Shown in pieces: positions 1 through 11,500 of a stretch of 64,000 nucleotides of DNA (position 1 is its first letter; the number at the start of each line of letters is the position of its first letter). The position numbers and the translations under genes were made by a program. Below the pieces are notes generated by a model. The model was not told where the DNA came from. It ran no database searches and saw nothing but the letters and a program-made list of their open reading frames with translations. Where the stretch lies: positions 138,686,501 to 138,750,500 of the forward strand of contig NC_092588.1 in NCBI RefSeq assembly GCF_047663525.1, read 5' to 3'. The stretch comes from Anas platyrhynchos. Its lineage: Eukaryota > Chordata > Aves > Anseriformes > Anatidae.

Positions 1-603
1 GATAATTACATAGTAAATGTAAAGCAGATTTCTAGAAGAAGCATACAGAAGCGTGCAGCATACAATCAAAAGACTTATTTTGCTATTAAGTAGTATTTTA
101 TTAAATGAATTAACTGTGAAAATAATTAATGAATTATCTCTCCTACAATAATCCACTGCCTTTTTATAAGGTCTTTTTTCACAAATGTGAAAAAACTCGC
201 AATGAATGGCACTCAAATTCTAGCAGAGTCTCATTTCTAATATTCCGTGCTGTGGCACTATTTTTGTAATATGGACAACTTTAACAATTTCCAGAACTCA
301 AATGTTTAAAAAAGTTTTTCAGTTGCAACTTTAATGAAGGCTGTTGCACTCTGGAATTTCTCATTCTGTCTATAGCTATTTTGGGTGCCAATTAATGAAA
401 TACTATTATACCTATAATAATTTTCTACTGTTTTGGTGTAGCATTTCCTGAGCCACCTTACTTCAAGAATCTTCTAGCAAGAAAAATGATGTGGTCTTCT
501 AATGAAAAAATGGATTCACTAATTTTTTCAAGTAATTTGCTGAGAAGTTACATATCTCATGGAAGTTTTTCAAAAATTTATTGCTCTATATGTTGCTCTT
601 TAG
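1..603 (+). other. Intron of copy 1 (upstream CTLD8 intron)
   Basis: AT-rich DNA ending in the acceptor at 597-603. I found no match to the preceding CTLD8 exon (expected residues like [13 protein letters not shown]), so it should lie upstream of the window. In copy 2 the same intron is 1.4 kb. Confidence 0.65.
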
Positions 604-765
604 ACCAGTGGTTGTGGCTAGACAATTCTGCAGTGGACTTCGTTAACTGGGAGGAGAAAGAGACCAGTGTGGAGCACAATTGTGTGGAAATGACTGCACC
701 ATTTGGTTACTGGGCCAACACTGATTGCTCTTCTGAAAAGGGATTTATCTGCAAAAAAAACAAAG
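604..765 (+). CDS. Copy 1: last CTLD8 exon
   Basis: Acceptor tctttag at 597-603, donor GTAAAT at 766; 162 nt, phase 1-1. Encodes WLWLDNSAVDFVNW...[17 protein letters not shown], aligning with copy 2 exon 27. The CTLD8 half encoded by the preceding exons lies outside the window. Confidence 0.92.
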
Positions 766-3700
766 GTAAATCTTTGGGAATAGAGCAGATCTGTTTACTA
801 GTAGCAATTGTACTCCTCTACAACAAGTCTGTAAATAATTTCTGATGGTTTGGTTTGGCATATCCCACTTTTTCAGATATTTGTAATTGCCTGTGTTTGC
901 AGTAATGTCTGCTCTCACATGGGAATATGGTAACATGCTGTATACACTCTAGATTGAGAATGAGACTTTTAGAAGACTTTTGAATACCTAACACAGATAT
1001 TAGTGTGGCATCTGTCAAACACTTGTCCAAACTTATAACTTTTCCAGGAACTAAGTATTGTCATAATTGTTATAATCTTGCAAGGAAGATTTTGTCTGAA
1101 TATTCAAGCTTCTTTTTCAAGCTTGTTGTACAGTAATTACATTACTGCCCAACATCAAAAAACAGTGTAACATTGGACCTGATTCAACAACTTCAAAATG
1201 CCTCAGGAATACAAAAATAACAGCTGGTTGTGTTGCAATATGAAGCAAACTTTCCTGTTAAAAAGAAGATTTCAAGAAAGTCACTACAGAACCTGTCAAA
1301 TCAGTATTTCTGGAAAATTTGGGCCAATAGTTGATATGCCAGACCAAAGTTTTGAAGGTGAAAAAAAAAAAAAAAAAGCAAATTGCTTTTTCTTTCGTTT
1401 TTTCTTTTTTTTTTTTTCTTTTTTTTTTTTCCTCTTGTATTCCCAAGTGGAAATACAAAAATACAATTGTCTTAAAAAAAGCACTATCATGCTCTTTTAA
1501 TTTAGGTGCTAAAATCAATCTTAAATGGTTGTTGCTGTCTTAAAATCAATCTAAAAATGGTTGTTGCTGTCTTTAAAACTGTGTACTTTCTTTTGTAGTA
1601 CCTGTGAGACCAGGTTTAATTTTAAAAATTTTGTTTTTTTGTTCTGTCCTAGGCCTGGCATGTAATACTTGTGTCAGTGTCTTGTCAAGGAGTCTTGTGC
1701 CAGTCGATAGTGAATCGTGCAGAATGCTTAATAAAAAAAAAAAAAAAAAAAGAGAGAGAGAGATTAAAAATACAACCATGAAGCAGTTATCCTCAATGCA
1801 CTTTTAATTTTCATCTTTAAATAACCCTGTCCTTGGCAGTAAACTCAATTAAGATTATTCTTATTCTTAATATTCTTTCTCTGTATGCAAATAACCAAAA
1901 GAATTAATATCAGCAGTTAATGTCTTAGTTTCTGTGAAAAAATATAAAATAAATATTATCAGCAAATAAAAGCTAACCACATATCTTATCTAATTAAAAC
2001 AGTTAGAAAGCACTAAAATCTTATCCATGGAATCATAAGATATTCTAATATACATATATAGCTATTCCCTGCCTAAGTAGGGAGTTACTGTTTCTTTGTA
2101 TCCATTTATTTTAAGTTCAACTCTGCTTTTTTGTTGTTGTTGTTTTCTTTTACATTTTGCTTTAATAACTTGTCCCTCAGTAGTGAACTTGTCCAAACTG
2201 TAATGCAAAGGAACCCTGAGGAGAAACACTTTCTTGATAATTTAGGAAGTCTTTTTTCAGAGTAATTTTTCTTGCTGACTAAGAACATCTGGTATGTTTT
2301 ATTTTTCCTCTTTTCTAAATTTAGTATATTTTTTTTACACCTCTTTCTTAAACAACAACAATAACAACAAAAGATTTTTTATTTTTTTTTTTATTTCTCT
2401 CTGTTCCTCTCTTTCGTATAGCCACATTGGATGACTAAAGCCTTGGTTCACAGGGTATTTTCTAGGGAAGATATTTAAGAATCTCAGACTTCATTGTAAC
2501 AGTGGCATCCCACCGAACATGAGGAGCTTCCTAGAATATACTATGCGAAATTAATCCCCAGTGTTGTACATCATGTTCTTAGTAAATTAAAACTAATATT
2601 AGAAGAAAAATATGAAATGATTTTTGAATGAACATAGAAAAAAGTCAATATTTAAGTGTTATTAAATATTAAAACAAAATAAAGATTTTAATGAATTTAC
2701 TAATGTTACATAGGAAGGTAAAACCTTAGCAACTTATTTTTTGCTTAAATTATGATGCCTTTTATAATAGACATATATGACATTAACACAATGGTGATAC
2801 TTCAGGTTTTTGTTGTTGTTGTTGTTCCTGTACAATTTTAGTGAAACAGTCAAACTTATGAATTCTAATGAAGTGTTAAATTGTTTCTCTCTGATATTCA
2901 TTGAAGTTGAGCCAAGTGGAAGTCCTCTATATGAGAAAGGTAAGAGCTTTCATAAGAAAATTAGAGAAAACTTAAATAGGAAAACAAACAAACAAAAACC
3001 TTAAAATGAGTTTTTCTCAATCATCTCTTTTTAGAGAACAAGCTTTGCTGACAGTTACTGAGATTCATGGTTATAAATCTCTCAGGATAATCCCACATAC
3101 ACATGAGTTCTTGGGTGACTGGATTGCCAGAGGGCTAACCCTGAGCTGACAAGCTCAGCAGTGATCCAACTAGTGACTAACACTGAGAACAGAGAGCTTT
3201 AACTTGGCTGTAAAAACCTGTATAGGTGTATATGCAAATTGATTCCATAGGTATTATTGTAAATAATCAGACAGAAAAATATTGTAAAATTGACTTCCGA
3301 ATAATTAGCACCCCTTAGCCATATATAAAGTGTGACCTAACGCATGACCTAAATCATGACTGTTAAAATTGTGGCTCTCAAGATCTGCTCTTTATGGAAC
3401 AAAGGTCTTGAGTTTTTCCCCCATTCCCTCATTAAGGCACTGGAAGATGCTGTAAAAATGATACTTCAGTGTATCACTGTAGTCCAGATCCACTGAGACC
3501 ATATTAGCATTAGCAAAAGTGATCAGGCTACTGATCAGCAACAACTCAGGGCTCAGACATACTCTGAACTGACTCCAAGTTCAGACAGGAGAGAAGAGCT
3601 CCTTGTTTTTCATGTTGTACATTTAATAATAATAATAGTAAATAAATATAATAATAATAATAATAATAATAAAAAGAGTGTGTCTCACAGTAATATGCAT

Positions 3701-3864
3701 TCATTTCAGACAAGGAAAGGAATGAAGAGACTCATCCACCTGTTCATCTCTCTATTTGGCTTCTCCTTGTCTTGGCTATTCTCACTCTTCTTGGAGCTGG
3801 CATGGCAATCTACTTCTACAAGAAAAAAAAGGCAAAAACAACTATCAAGAGATACAGCCAATGA
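604..3864 (+). CDS. MRC1L: MRC1-like receptor, copy 1 (3' end only: CTLD8 end, linker, TM, tail)
   Basis: Join 604-765, 2907-2939, 3710-3864; all junctions are GT..AG and phase 1. The first exon gives the C-terminal half of a C-type lectin-like domain (FVNW, three cysteines, GFICKK) and matches the last CTLD exon of the complete copy at 39888-40055. The second is an 11-residue linker. The third gives a membrane span (VHLSIWLLLVLAILTLLGAG) followed by a lysine-rich tail of only about 14 residues (KKKKAKTTIKRYSQ) and TGA. By family this is a type I endocytic receptor of macrophages and dendritic cells. The gene continues upstream of the window. Odd: the tail is far shorter than the 46 residues of copy 2, and an A8 run just after the membrane span makes a frameshift or base-call error possible. 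Orthology to a specific named paralogue is not determined. Confidence 0.88.
1361..1434. repeat. A17 / T-rich inverted tract
   Basis: A17 at 1361-1377, then GCAAATTGC, then a T-rich run, so AAAAAGCAA pairs with TTGCTTTTT. Could form a hairpin. Confidence 0.85.
1733..1763. repeat. A-run plus (GA)n
   Basis: About 19 A residues followed by GAGAGAGAGAGA. Confidence 0.9.
2907..2939 (+). CDS. Copy 1: juxtamembrane linker exon
   Basis: 33-nt phase 1-1 exon (VEPSGSPLYEK) between CTLD8 and the membrane span. Acceptor attgaag, donor GTAAGA. It corresponds by position, phase and size to the 30-nt exon at 41849-41878 of copy 2. Small size makes the call less certain than the others. Confidence 0.72.
3624..3675. 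repeat. (AAT)n microsatellite
   Basis: Imperfect AAT/ATA triplet array just upstream of the copy 1 TM exon acceptor. Confidence 0.9.
3710..3864 (+). CDS. Copy 1: transmembrane and cytoplasmic tail exon
   Basis: Acceptor catttcag at 3702-3709. In the phase-1 frame it reads DKERNEETHPPVHLSIWLLL...YFYKKKKAKTTIKRYSQ and TGA at 3862-3864. An A8 run after the TM (about 3823-3830) borders the tail. The +1 frame stays open to a stop at 3886-3888 and carries an acidic/dileucine-like tail (see findings). Confidence 0.85.
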
Positions 3865-4304
3865 AACACTTCTAAAATTGTGGGTTTAGTCATTAAGGAA
3901 TTGGTGAGATTGGTTCTGTGGCACCTACTAATTTATAGGAGCAAGTTACATGCTGAAACTATATCTGTTGAAACTCTTCAGTGAAGACACCTGTGATTTT
4001 AAATCAAGCCCTCTGTCTCTTTTTGTGATAGCAGATTATTTTATCATGTATCATTACAAAATAAGAATTACTGATTTATGTTGTACTTTTGTAAAAGTCA
4101 AGATGTTACTCCTAAGCATCTTAGCAAAAACACCAGTGTGAATAAATTGTCAAGAAGAAACTAACATACTGAAAAAAAATAAATGTGAACTGCTGAGAAT
4201 AAAAAGTTATATAAAATATGATTATTATTTAGAACCGGATTTCTATTACTTTCTGAATTTGCAAAGAACTCAAAAAATAAGAAGAGCCCAACTGTGTTGA
4301 AATC

Positions 4305-4310
4305 AATAAA
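4305..4310 (+). promoter_or_regulatory. Candidate polyadenylation signals of copy 1
   Basis: AATAAA at 4305-4310 is followed by a T/GT-rich stretch (tccttttgtcc...tttattcc). Two earlier AATAAA hexamers lie at 4141-4146 and 4178-4183. Any of these could end the copy 1 transcript; the last has the best downstream element. Confidence 0.5.
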
Positions 4311-6645
4311 TCCTTTTGTCCGATAAACTTTATTCCACTTGTTTTATTGTTCCTTATAGCTGTATCCTCTTCAGCATAAAAATGGGGCTTGGGGCTTCAT
4401 ATACTTGTCTCAGATAACTTTGTCATATAAAACTTTGCCAATTTCATTTTCTCCAATGGAAAACATTTCATACCCCATACCTCTCTCTCTTTCTCTTTCT
4501 CTCAAGCTCAGAAGTAGACTTCTTTTTTTTTAATTATTATTATTTTATTTATTTTTGCTGTCTGCTGATATGATTGTTAACAGTAATACATTCAATAATG
4601 TGAATTAAAATATTTTGACTTTTCCAAAGGGTTTAACATTGCATTCCTCCTGACTGTTACTGTTGTAGAAAAAAAAAATACAATTTTTATTAGTATAATT
4701 TTCAAAGAGTCCTCTCAGCTTTACATGGTGCTGGTAGATCCTTAGTGACATACAGCACTGCTTCCCTGGATGTAGGTGTCTCCTCTCCCACATGTACAAT
4801 GCCCAGTTTCCCAGTACTTTCCTTCCCATGGGCCGGGCCTGGCCTTGCCTTGCAGCCTCTCGTGCATATGTGATGGCTGTGCTCAATTTAGCTCAATAGA
4901 GCCAACTTTCGTCTACGCTGATCGTGTTAGGTACTAATTGCCAAAGGCTGTCTCTCAGAAGTGTCACAATATTAAACAGGAAACAAAAATAAACTAGAGT
5001 ATAAAAACACTTGGCAACACTTAGAATATCACTTCAGCTGCATGCTGCTGAATGTTACCAACAGGCAAAGCACTGGGACCATCACTAGGACTATTTGTTA
5101 GTCATATGGATGCAGCAAGAAGCCACAGCCAAGATGCTGAGTACCAATATGGTTGCTCCCAAGCACCTTGGGGGCCATTTGAAGGAAAGGGAAGGGAGGT
5201 GCTCCCATCTGAGCAATGACTTTTTAATAAAAGGAGGGCTTCTCTCCCCATATCTTTGAATTCAGCTTGAGTAAATACCAACTTGCAATTTTTAAATGCA
5301 AGAAAAAGGAACTGAAAATTGAGGAATGCAGCAGATTATATGAGGAATCTACAAGAAGATAAACTTTAAGCCATTAAACAGCAGAAATCAGTACAAAATA
5401 AAATTTAGGTGAGCTGCAAAAACCAATTAGTCACTAACCACTTTGTGGGGAGTACTTAGCCATAGCACTTACCATTTTACACACCACTTGCCTTCTCTAG
5501 GCTATGGAGAACAATCAGGAAATTTAAAAGCAATAATAATAAAAAGGAATAAGTTTTCCTTTCTAGGCACTGGAACCCAGTTTTCTTAGCATAAATAAAA
5601 TTGAGACTTTAGCACACTGATACATCAGCCTCTGGCACAAGCATAATGTGGCACTCAGAACACTCCCTGAGGCACTGGTAACCAGCATCAGTTCCTCTGT
5701 TAACTTTTAGCCAGTCTCAGTGTCTGCACTGAGCTTTCCCAGTCGGTCTGCAGCGTTGGGGAGCTGAACCCTTACAAGCATTCATGCAGTTTCACTGATA
5801 CAAATAAACAGAAGGAACAGCAGGATTTGTCTGCATGTGAACATTTGCCAACAGAACTTTGTCAGCATAGTTGTACAAGAATTGCCAGGCCAACATAAGT
5901 CTTCGGGTGAGCGCTTTGGGCATAAATTAAAAGGACCTTTTTGATTTTATCTTACTTTAGTTTAGTTCTAGAACAAGATTTCTCCCTCGTTGGGAATTTC
6001 TTAGATAAACAAATATATAATTTTGCTTGACAGAAGTACTGCAGGCCTTAGTTTTCTTCCTGATGCAGGGAAACTTATCACTAGCCTATGGCATTGAACA
6101 TATTCACTTCTTTCAGATCTTCAACCAGTAGTTTTAAACAGCCCAGCCTCAACTATGATCAAACTGTAATCAAAGCAAGGAGTGTAATAGTGCTGAAAGC
6201 AAACAAACAAACAAAACCTCTAGAATTTTAGCCCTCAAAATGAGCAATAATGCACAATGCACTGAATACTGCAGATTCTGTAAACTATGCTGTCTTCTAG
6301 ACTTTTACTGTGACACTATAGTGACGTACTGAACCTCTGGGGTCTTGTCTCCCTCTTCTTCTAAGGTGTAAGAGTAAAAGCAAAGGTTAGGTTTTTAGTC
6401 CTTGATATTTTGCTGCAGGTTTCTCATCAACACTTTTCATCACAAGTTGCTTTTTTACAGACTTGGCTCTTGTAGCACCTCAGCATCTGACACATTTTTA
6501 ATATTTGCAAAGTCACAGAAAGGACAAACGTCTCCCTTCTGATTATCATCTCTAGTAACAAGGATGGAAACTAGTTTTGGAAGCAACTTGCTCCTCAAAG
6601 AGAGCAGTGTTTGCTATGTGCACTTCAGTTATTTCAAAATGCCAT
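4311..6645. other. Intergenic spacer between copy 1 and copy 2
   Basis: About 2.3 kb between the last polyA signal of copy 1 and the conserved promoter block of copy 2. No CTLD, FNII or ricin-like coding sequence seen on either strand, and no clear transposon. A slightly GC-richer patch lies at 4700-4870. Distal regulatory DNA is possible but not shown. Confidence 0.55.
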
Positions 6646-6666
6646 GTGACAGGATATTTCCTTATT
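6646..6666 (+). promoter_or_regulatory. Conserved proximal promoter block of copy 2
   Basis: A 21-bp string beginning GTGACAGGATATTTCC is identical to 45184-45204 upstream of copy 3. Flanks are also similar (TTCAAAATGCCA here, TTCAAAATACCA there). It ends 107 bp before ATG 6774. The minus strand carries GGAA, an ETS/PU.1-type core that would suit a macrophage gene; that reading is inference. No clear TATA box. Confidence 0.6.
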
Positions 6667-6773
6667 CAGAGTACATCAGCCATTTGACAGAGAGAAGGAC
6701 TTGCACTAGCCTCACTCAAAAGGATTTTATACACTACTTTTGGTAGAAGATTGAAAGGAAAACAAAATTTGCA

Positions 6774-6834
6774 ATGACTCTCACCCAGTTGCTGTTTTTT
6801 CTTTCCCTCATGCATGGTACATTACAGTCACTGG
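6774..6834 (+). CDS. Copy 2 exon 1: signal peptide
   Basis: ATG at 6774 with purine at -3, reading [16 protein letters not shown] then LQSL, a hydrophobic leader; donor GTAAGT at 6835, phase 1. The start is chosen because it gives a signal peptide of normal size in the frame of the next exon, matching copy 3 exon 1. Confidence 0.88.
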
Positions 6835-8516
6835 GTAAGTCTCCTGCTGGTTTTGTGTTAAACTAGATATGAAAATTCTTTTCCTTGGTCAGCTTTACAG
6901 TGTTGATTATTTTTATTTGTTATCAGATTTGATACAGGATGTAAAGAGTATGTTAGGTACTATACTGGTGGCTCTCAATTCAGAGAATTAAAGGACGGAT
7001 ATTTGGGAATGTTGAGGGGAAAGCAGGTATTTAAACTGGTGTTTCTGTGAAAATACTAAAAGAGATAGGAGTGAACAGGAGGGTGTTGGGAGATGGGGAA
7101 AGCTCTCTCCATTTACCCTCCCCATAATCTCCATGTTGCAGTAATCAATCACAGGTATTTAGAGCCATATGTTCATGTTAGCTGTAGAAGTTTCTCTTCT
7201 ACTTCAAGAAGTGAGGTAAGAGCAGAAAGAATTGGCTCCTCCCCTCCAATCTGACCGAATTAGAAGAGTAGTTCTAGTCTAAAGACATATGTCAGTCATT
7301 GGGTATAGCCACAGAGAAAGAAATAGTAAGACAATAATGTATGTAGAAAAAAAAAAGTGGATGGCTTTGTTTGCATGAATGTGAGATTGGGAGCAAGTGT
7401 CGGAAATTTCAGGATAAAATAACTCTTCTGCAATACTGTGATAATTTAAAAATATGAAGCATTGCTACCCTTAAAGAATCTGAGTTAAGGGTGAATGTTC
7501 AGTAGCTCTACAAATACGGAAATGTGCAGTTGAAAATTAAACTTTTTACTGCGTAGTGATGTCTGTCACAACCTGACCAACTGAGCTACACAGAATACTA
7601 CCATGCAATGAACTCTTTTATTATCTGAGATATACTTGAGGCTTTTCTGTCTTCAAGAGCCACAACTTATCATCACAGGGCATAATTAGACTTTCCTACA
7701 AGGTGTATATAAAACTCTAAAAACAGCATTTAAAACCCAAAGCAGACTGATGCAACATTTTATTTAAAATCTCTAGCTAAATTAAATTAATAAAAAGGAT
7801 GGTATGATCCCTCAGTTTAGATAGGCAGAGAGACTGATAGATCTATTGCTAGGAAACCAGATTTATGAGTTTATGATTATTTTCATATGTTCTCTTAACT
7901 CCTTCTTCCCCGTAGAAACCTTTACATTAAAAGGAAATGCCAATGGACAGCCTTGTGTATTCCCTTTCCAGTATGAAGGCAAACAATACAATGAGTGCAC
8001 AGATGCTGGTAGGTCAGATGGCTGGCTCTGGTGTGCAACAACTGAAGACTTTGATGCTGATAAACTGTATGGATTTTGCCCACTAATAAGTAAGTCCTGA
8101 ATTTTATTTATTAACTTGTCATGAAATGGTGTTGAGAAAGCAATTTATTGAGCTAGCAATGAGGTTTATTATCAGATACAAGCTTCACAACCTCATATCA
8201 AACCTTTTCAGAGTAGCCCCAATGAAAAACAACTGTCTGAATATTAGCTCCTGTAGCCAAGTGCTCCCTCTAAAGTGAATGGAGGGGAAGAGTTCCCTCC
8301 AGAGCATGGTTCAGCTCAGCCAGGTTCTGACTTTCCTTTGGAGGTGCTTGTTTCTCTTCAGGGACTAAAGAACTGAGGAGGCTCTTAGATGTCTCACTTT
8401 GTGGCTTAAGCATAGCATGACCAGCTTGAATCTAGACTGTTATCTTCCTTTCCTCTCATTACTTTTTATTCCTCAGGCGCATACTGTATCAATTCTTACT
8501 TACATTAGTGTATGTA

Positions 8517-8547
<31 letters not shown>

Positions 8548-11500
8548 TTTCTCCCTTAACATACATATCCTATTTTGTTTTCGTCTTCTAAGCCAAGCCT
8601 ACATGAAAATGCTGTTGCTAAAATTATCCTCCTCTGCCATCTTTGTACTAAAACTATGTTTGGGATTCCTCTACCTCAGAACACAGACTGCTTTGCTTTC
8701 CTTGCCAACTGCTTTCCCAATAGCACAACAATTTCACAAGGCTTTGAGTTGTTCTGCAAACAAAGATTGCAGATGATCTATAGATTGGTGCTACACAGGC
8801 CATTTTTATAGCTCCTTGGACTGTCAAGGGTCAGGTACTCCAATGTCTGAAGAAGCTACTTCTTTTGATGATGAACTAAGAGGGAATTCCTCTCCTGGAG
8901 AGCCTCCAGTGTCACAGTTCTTCCTTTGACTTCATCCAGGATTATTTTTTTCTTTAATATACAGACATGTCTGGTTTACCTAGTATTAGTACCCATTTTG
9001 TGAATAAAAACAAATATCGCATACTGTCTCATACCTTCTAAAAACTTACAACATTTAAATAAGCTTTTAATTTAAAAAATACAGTTTTTTATTTGATGAC
9101 TAGTCCAATTTCAATTTTTTTTTAGACTTGATGACACCATACAGTTAATACTGTGCATTTTTATAGCTTTTACAGCTTCACATATTTCATTTGCTTTTAG
9201 TTGATGCAATGCCAATCCTCTAAGAACAGCATTCAGTTTCACTTCTTCTTCCAGATGACACAGAAAGATTTTGGATAGAAGATGCTTCAACTGGCATTCA
9301 CTATCAGATAAATTCAGAATCATCTCTAACATGGCACCAAGCAAGGAAAAGCTGTCAGCAGCAAAATGCAGAACTATTAAGCATCACAGAGACACATGAG
9401 CAAGCATATATAGGAGGTAAAATGATAAAGAACAGGTCTGTAAAAACGTAAGTTATGCATTGGAGTTGTGCTGCCCCAGAGCTCTACAGGGCAAAGTTGG
9501 CTGCCTTGTCTTCTTCCAGCTCAGTGAAGAAGACAGGCTGTCAGGTGTGGTTTGGCAGGAGACAGAAGGGAGGTGCTCTGTGCCCTTACATTAGCAGTTT
9601 TGTTTGTTTGTTTGTTTGTTTGTTTTTGGGGTAGGGGGAAGGACTGGTCATGAATCAGTTCAGGGAAGAAAGGGGCCCCATTCCACCTTTGCACTCCAGG
9701 CAGGAGTTGCCAAATCTTCTGCAGCTTGCTCCATCAGGGAAGGTTTCCTCCACTTGCCTTCTTGCCTTCCCCTTTAGTGCACTCATTCCCCAGCAGGACT
9801 GTTGACTGTTCCTCAAATGTACCTCTTACATCTGTGGTTCAAGGATTATTTTTAATAATATAGAGGATATAAATGATAACATATGATGGTGGCTAGATTT
9901 GTGGATACATTTTCATACAAAACATTGCTAGCGCACTGTCTTATTAAGCTTTTTGATGTGTTTACTCCATGAAATCTGTTACAGAAATATTTTAGTGTAA
10001 TACTCTTATGAAAATATTTTTTGTTTTTGTTTTGTTTTGTTTATTTAATATCTCATATTTTGTAATGAAACAGGGACTTGTGGCAGAGTGAGAGAAGTAA
10101 TTACTTAATAAGTAGTAAAATCAGATGTTAATTTTTCATTTTTGCTACCAAGATGGGATCTTTGCTATCTTTATATTAACTCATTTGCAAATCTTACTTT
10201 TTTAATCTGTGAACTTCATTAATGGGGAAAGCAGTATTTTTAGTCTAAACTGGCTTAAGCTAAGAAATGTACTTTTGACTTTACTTCTTTTAGATATACT
10301 GTGAATAATGAGAATAAGGAGGTACCATGACTTTCTTTTCTCGTTTAGAGCTAACTAAAAAATTCAGTTTTGCATTCTGGATTGGATTGAACACTTTGAA
10401 TTTCAACAGTGGATGGCAATGGGCTGGGGGCAGTCCTTTCAGATATTTAAACTGGGCTCCAGGTAAGAACTATTTTATAATATTTGAATGGATTCTGATA
10501 AGAAACCAACTAAAAACTACCCCAGCTGCTTTTATTTCAGGGAAGTCCATGCTGATTTTCAAAAGCCAAAGACCTAACACTTTATTTTTATAGTGCACTT
10601 TCAAATTACAAAGTTCACTGTGGACATCAGTTATAGCTGGTTCTTTTATTTTCTCATATAAGCAAAGAGCTTGTTTATGAATGGAGAGTCTTTTTTGGAG
10701 TGATGTATAACCCTGCAGATCAGAGATCAGAATTTTTCCATAACATCTTATCCAAGAGTATAAATTTAAATCAAGCCTTCCAAAAGTAGCAAAGTGTTTA
10801 GGAAATAGTGGCACTATGCTGTCTGGTCAAATTCTAAATATTATTGAGAGCCAGCTCATAATTCCTCAACACTACATGCAAAGCAGCACTGGGCCACCTG
10901 TAAGAATAGAGACAAGGGTGGACTTGTGATGCTCCTCACACGGGGGTAGAAAGATCACCCAGAGAGGAGGAGAAGCAGCCCAGAGCTGGTGGCAGAGGTG
11001 TGGGTGGTGGGTGTGGGATTTGCCACTGCCAGGGCAGTGAGGACTGCAATTTGGCCAATACCCAGTTATGTTCATGTTTTGAAAACTCTAAGTTTTCAAA
11101 AATTCTCTATCAGGCAATTTCCTCTGCTGCTTATAGATGTTCATTCACACCACAACAGAAAAAAAGAAAAACTTTTATAGGAAAGTAGAACTGGAACTTC
11201 TTGAGATATACTGGAGATATATCATTTAAAGGTGAATATTTTTAGTTAGGAAGTTTTTGAAACAGAATAGAGGCCTAGTTTCCACTGTTCTGTCTATGAG
11301 CACCAGGATATAATGAAAAGATCTAGAAAGTTCCCAATATTATCCTATGATGAAATCAAGATAGAGTCATTCATCTCACTCAGTGTACATACTCCACTCT
11401 CAAAACATAGACCAAAAACAGCATCCTGCAAACTACAACAGCAGTTATCTTGTGGGGGATGGCTTCTTCATATCAAGCACAGAAAAAATCAGAATAACCT

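Larger units (their letters stand above)
766..2906 (+). other. Intron of copy 1 with homopolymer tracts
   Basis: 2.1-kb intron. Holds an A17/T-rich inverted tract (1361-1434) and an A-run plus (GA)n (1733-1763). I see no coding exon. The following intron, 2940-3709, holds only an (AAT)n array near its 3' end. Confidence 0.6.

Noticed and set aside
1..603. Possible earlier CTLD8 exon of copy 1
   Set aside because: Searched for [14 protein letters not shown] and FWIG-like coding in all frames and found none; probably upstream of the window.
1198..1543. Several open frames rich in Lys or Phe on both strands
   Set aside because: Translations of the A17/T-rich tract, not genes. Similar frames at 43623-43907 and 59078-59386 are homopolymer or (TA)n artefacts.
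6564..6746. 60-codon frame overlapping the copy 2 promoter block
   Set aside because: Ends before ATG 6774, has no signal peptide or domain, and is not present as a frame upstream of copy 3.
10470..10814. 114-codon minus-strand frame
   Set aside because: Overlaps copy 2 intron 4 with no domain, splice or codon signal.
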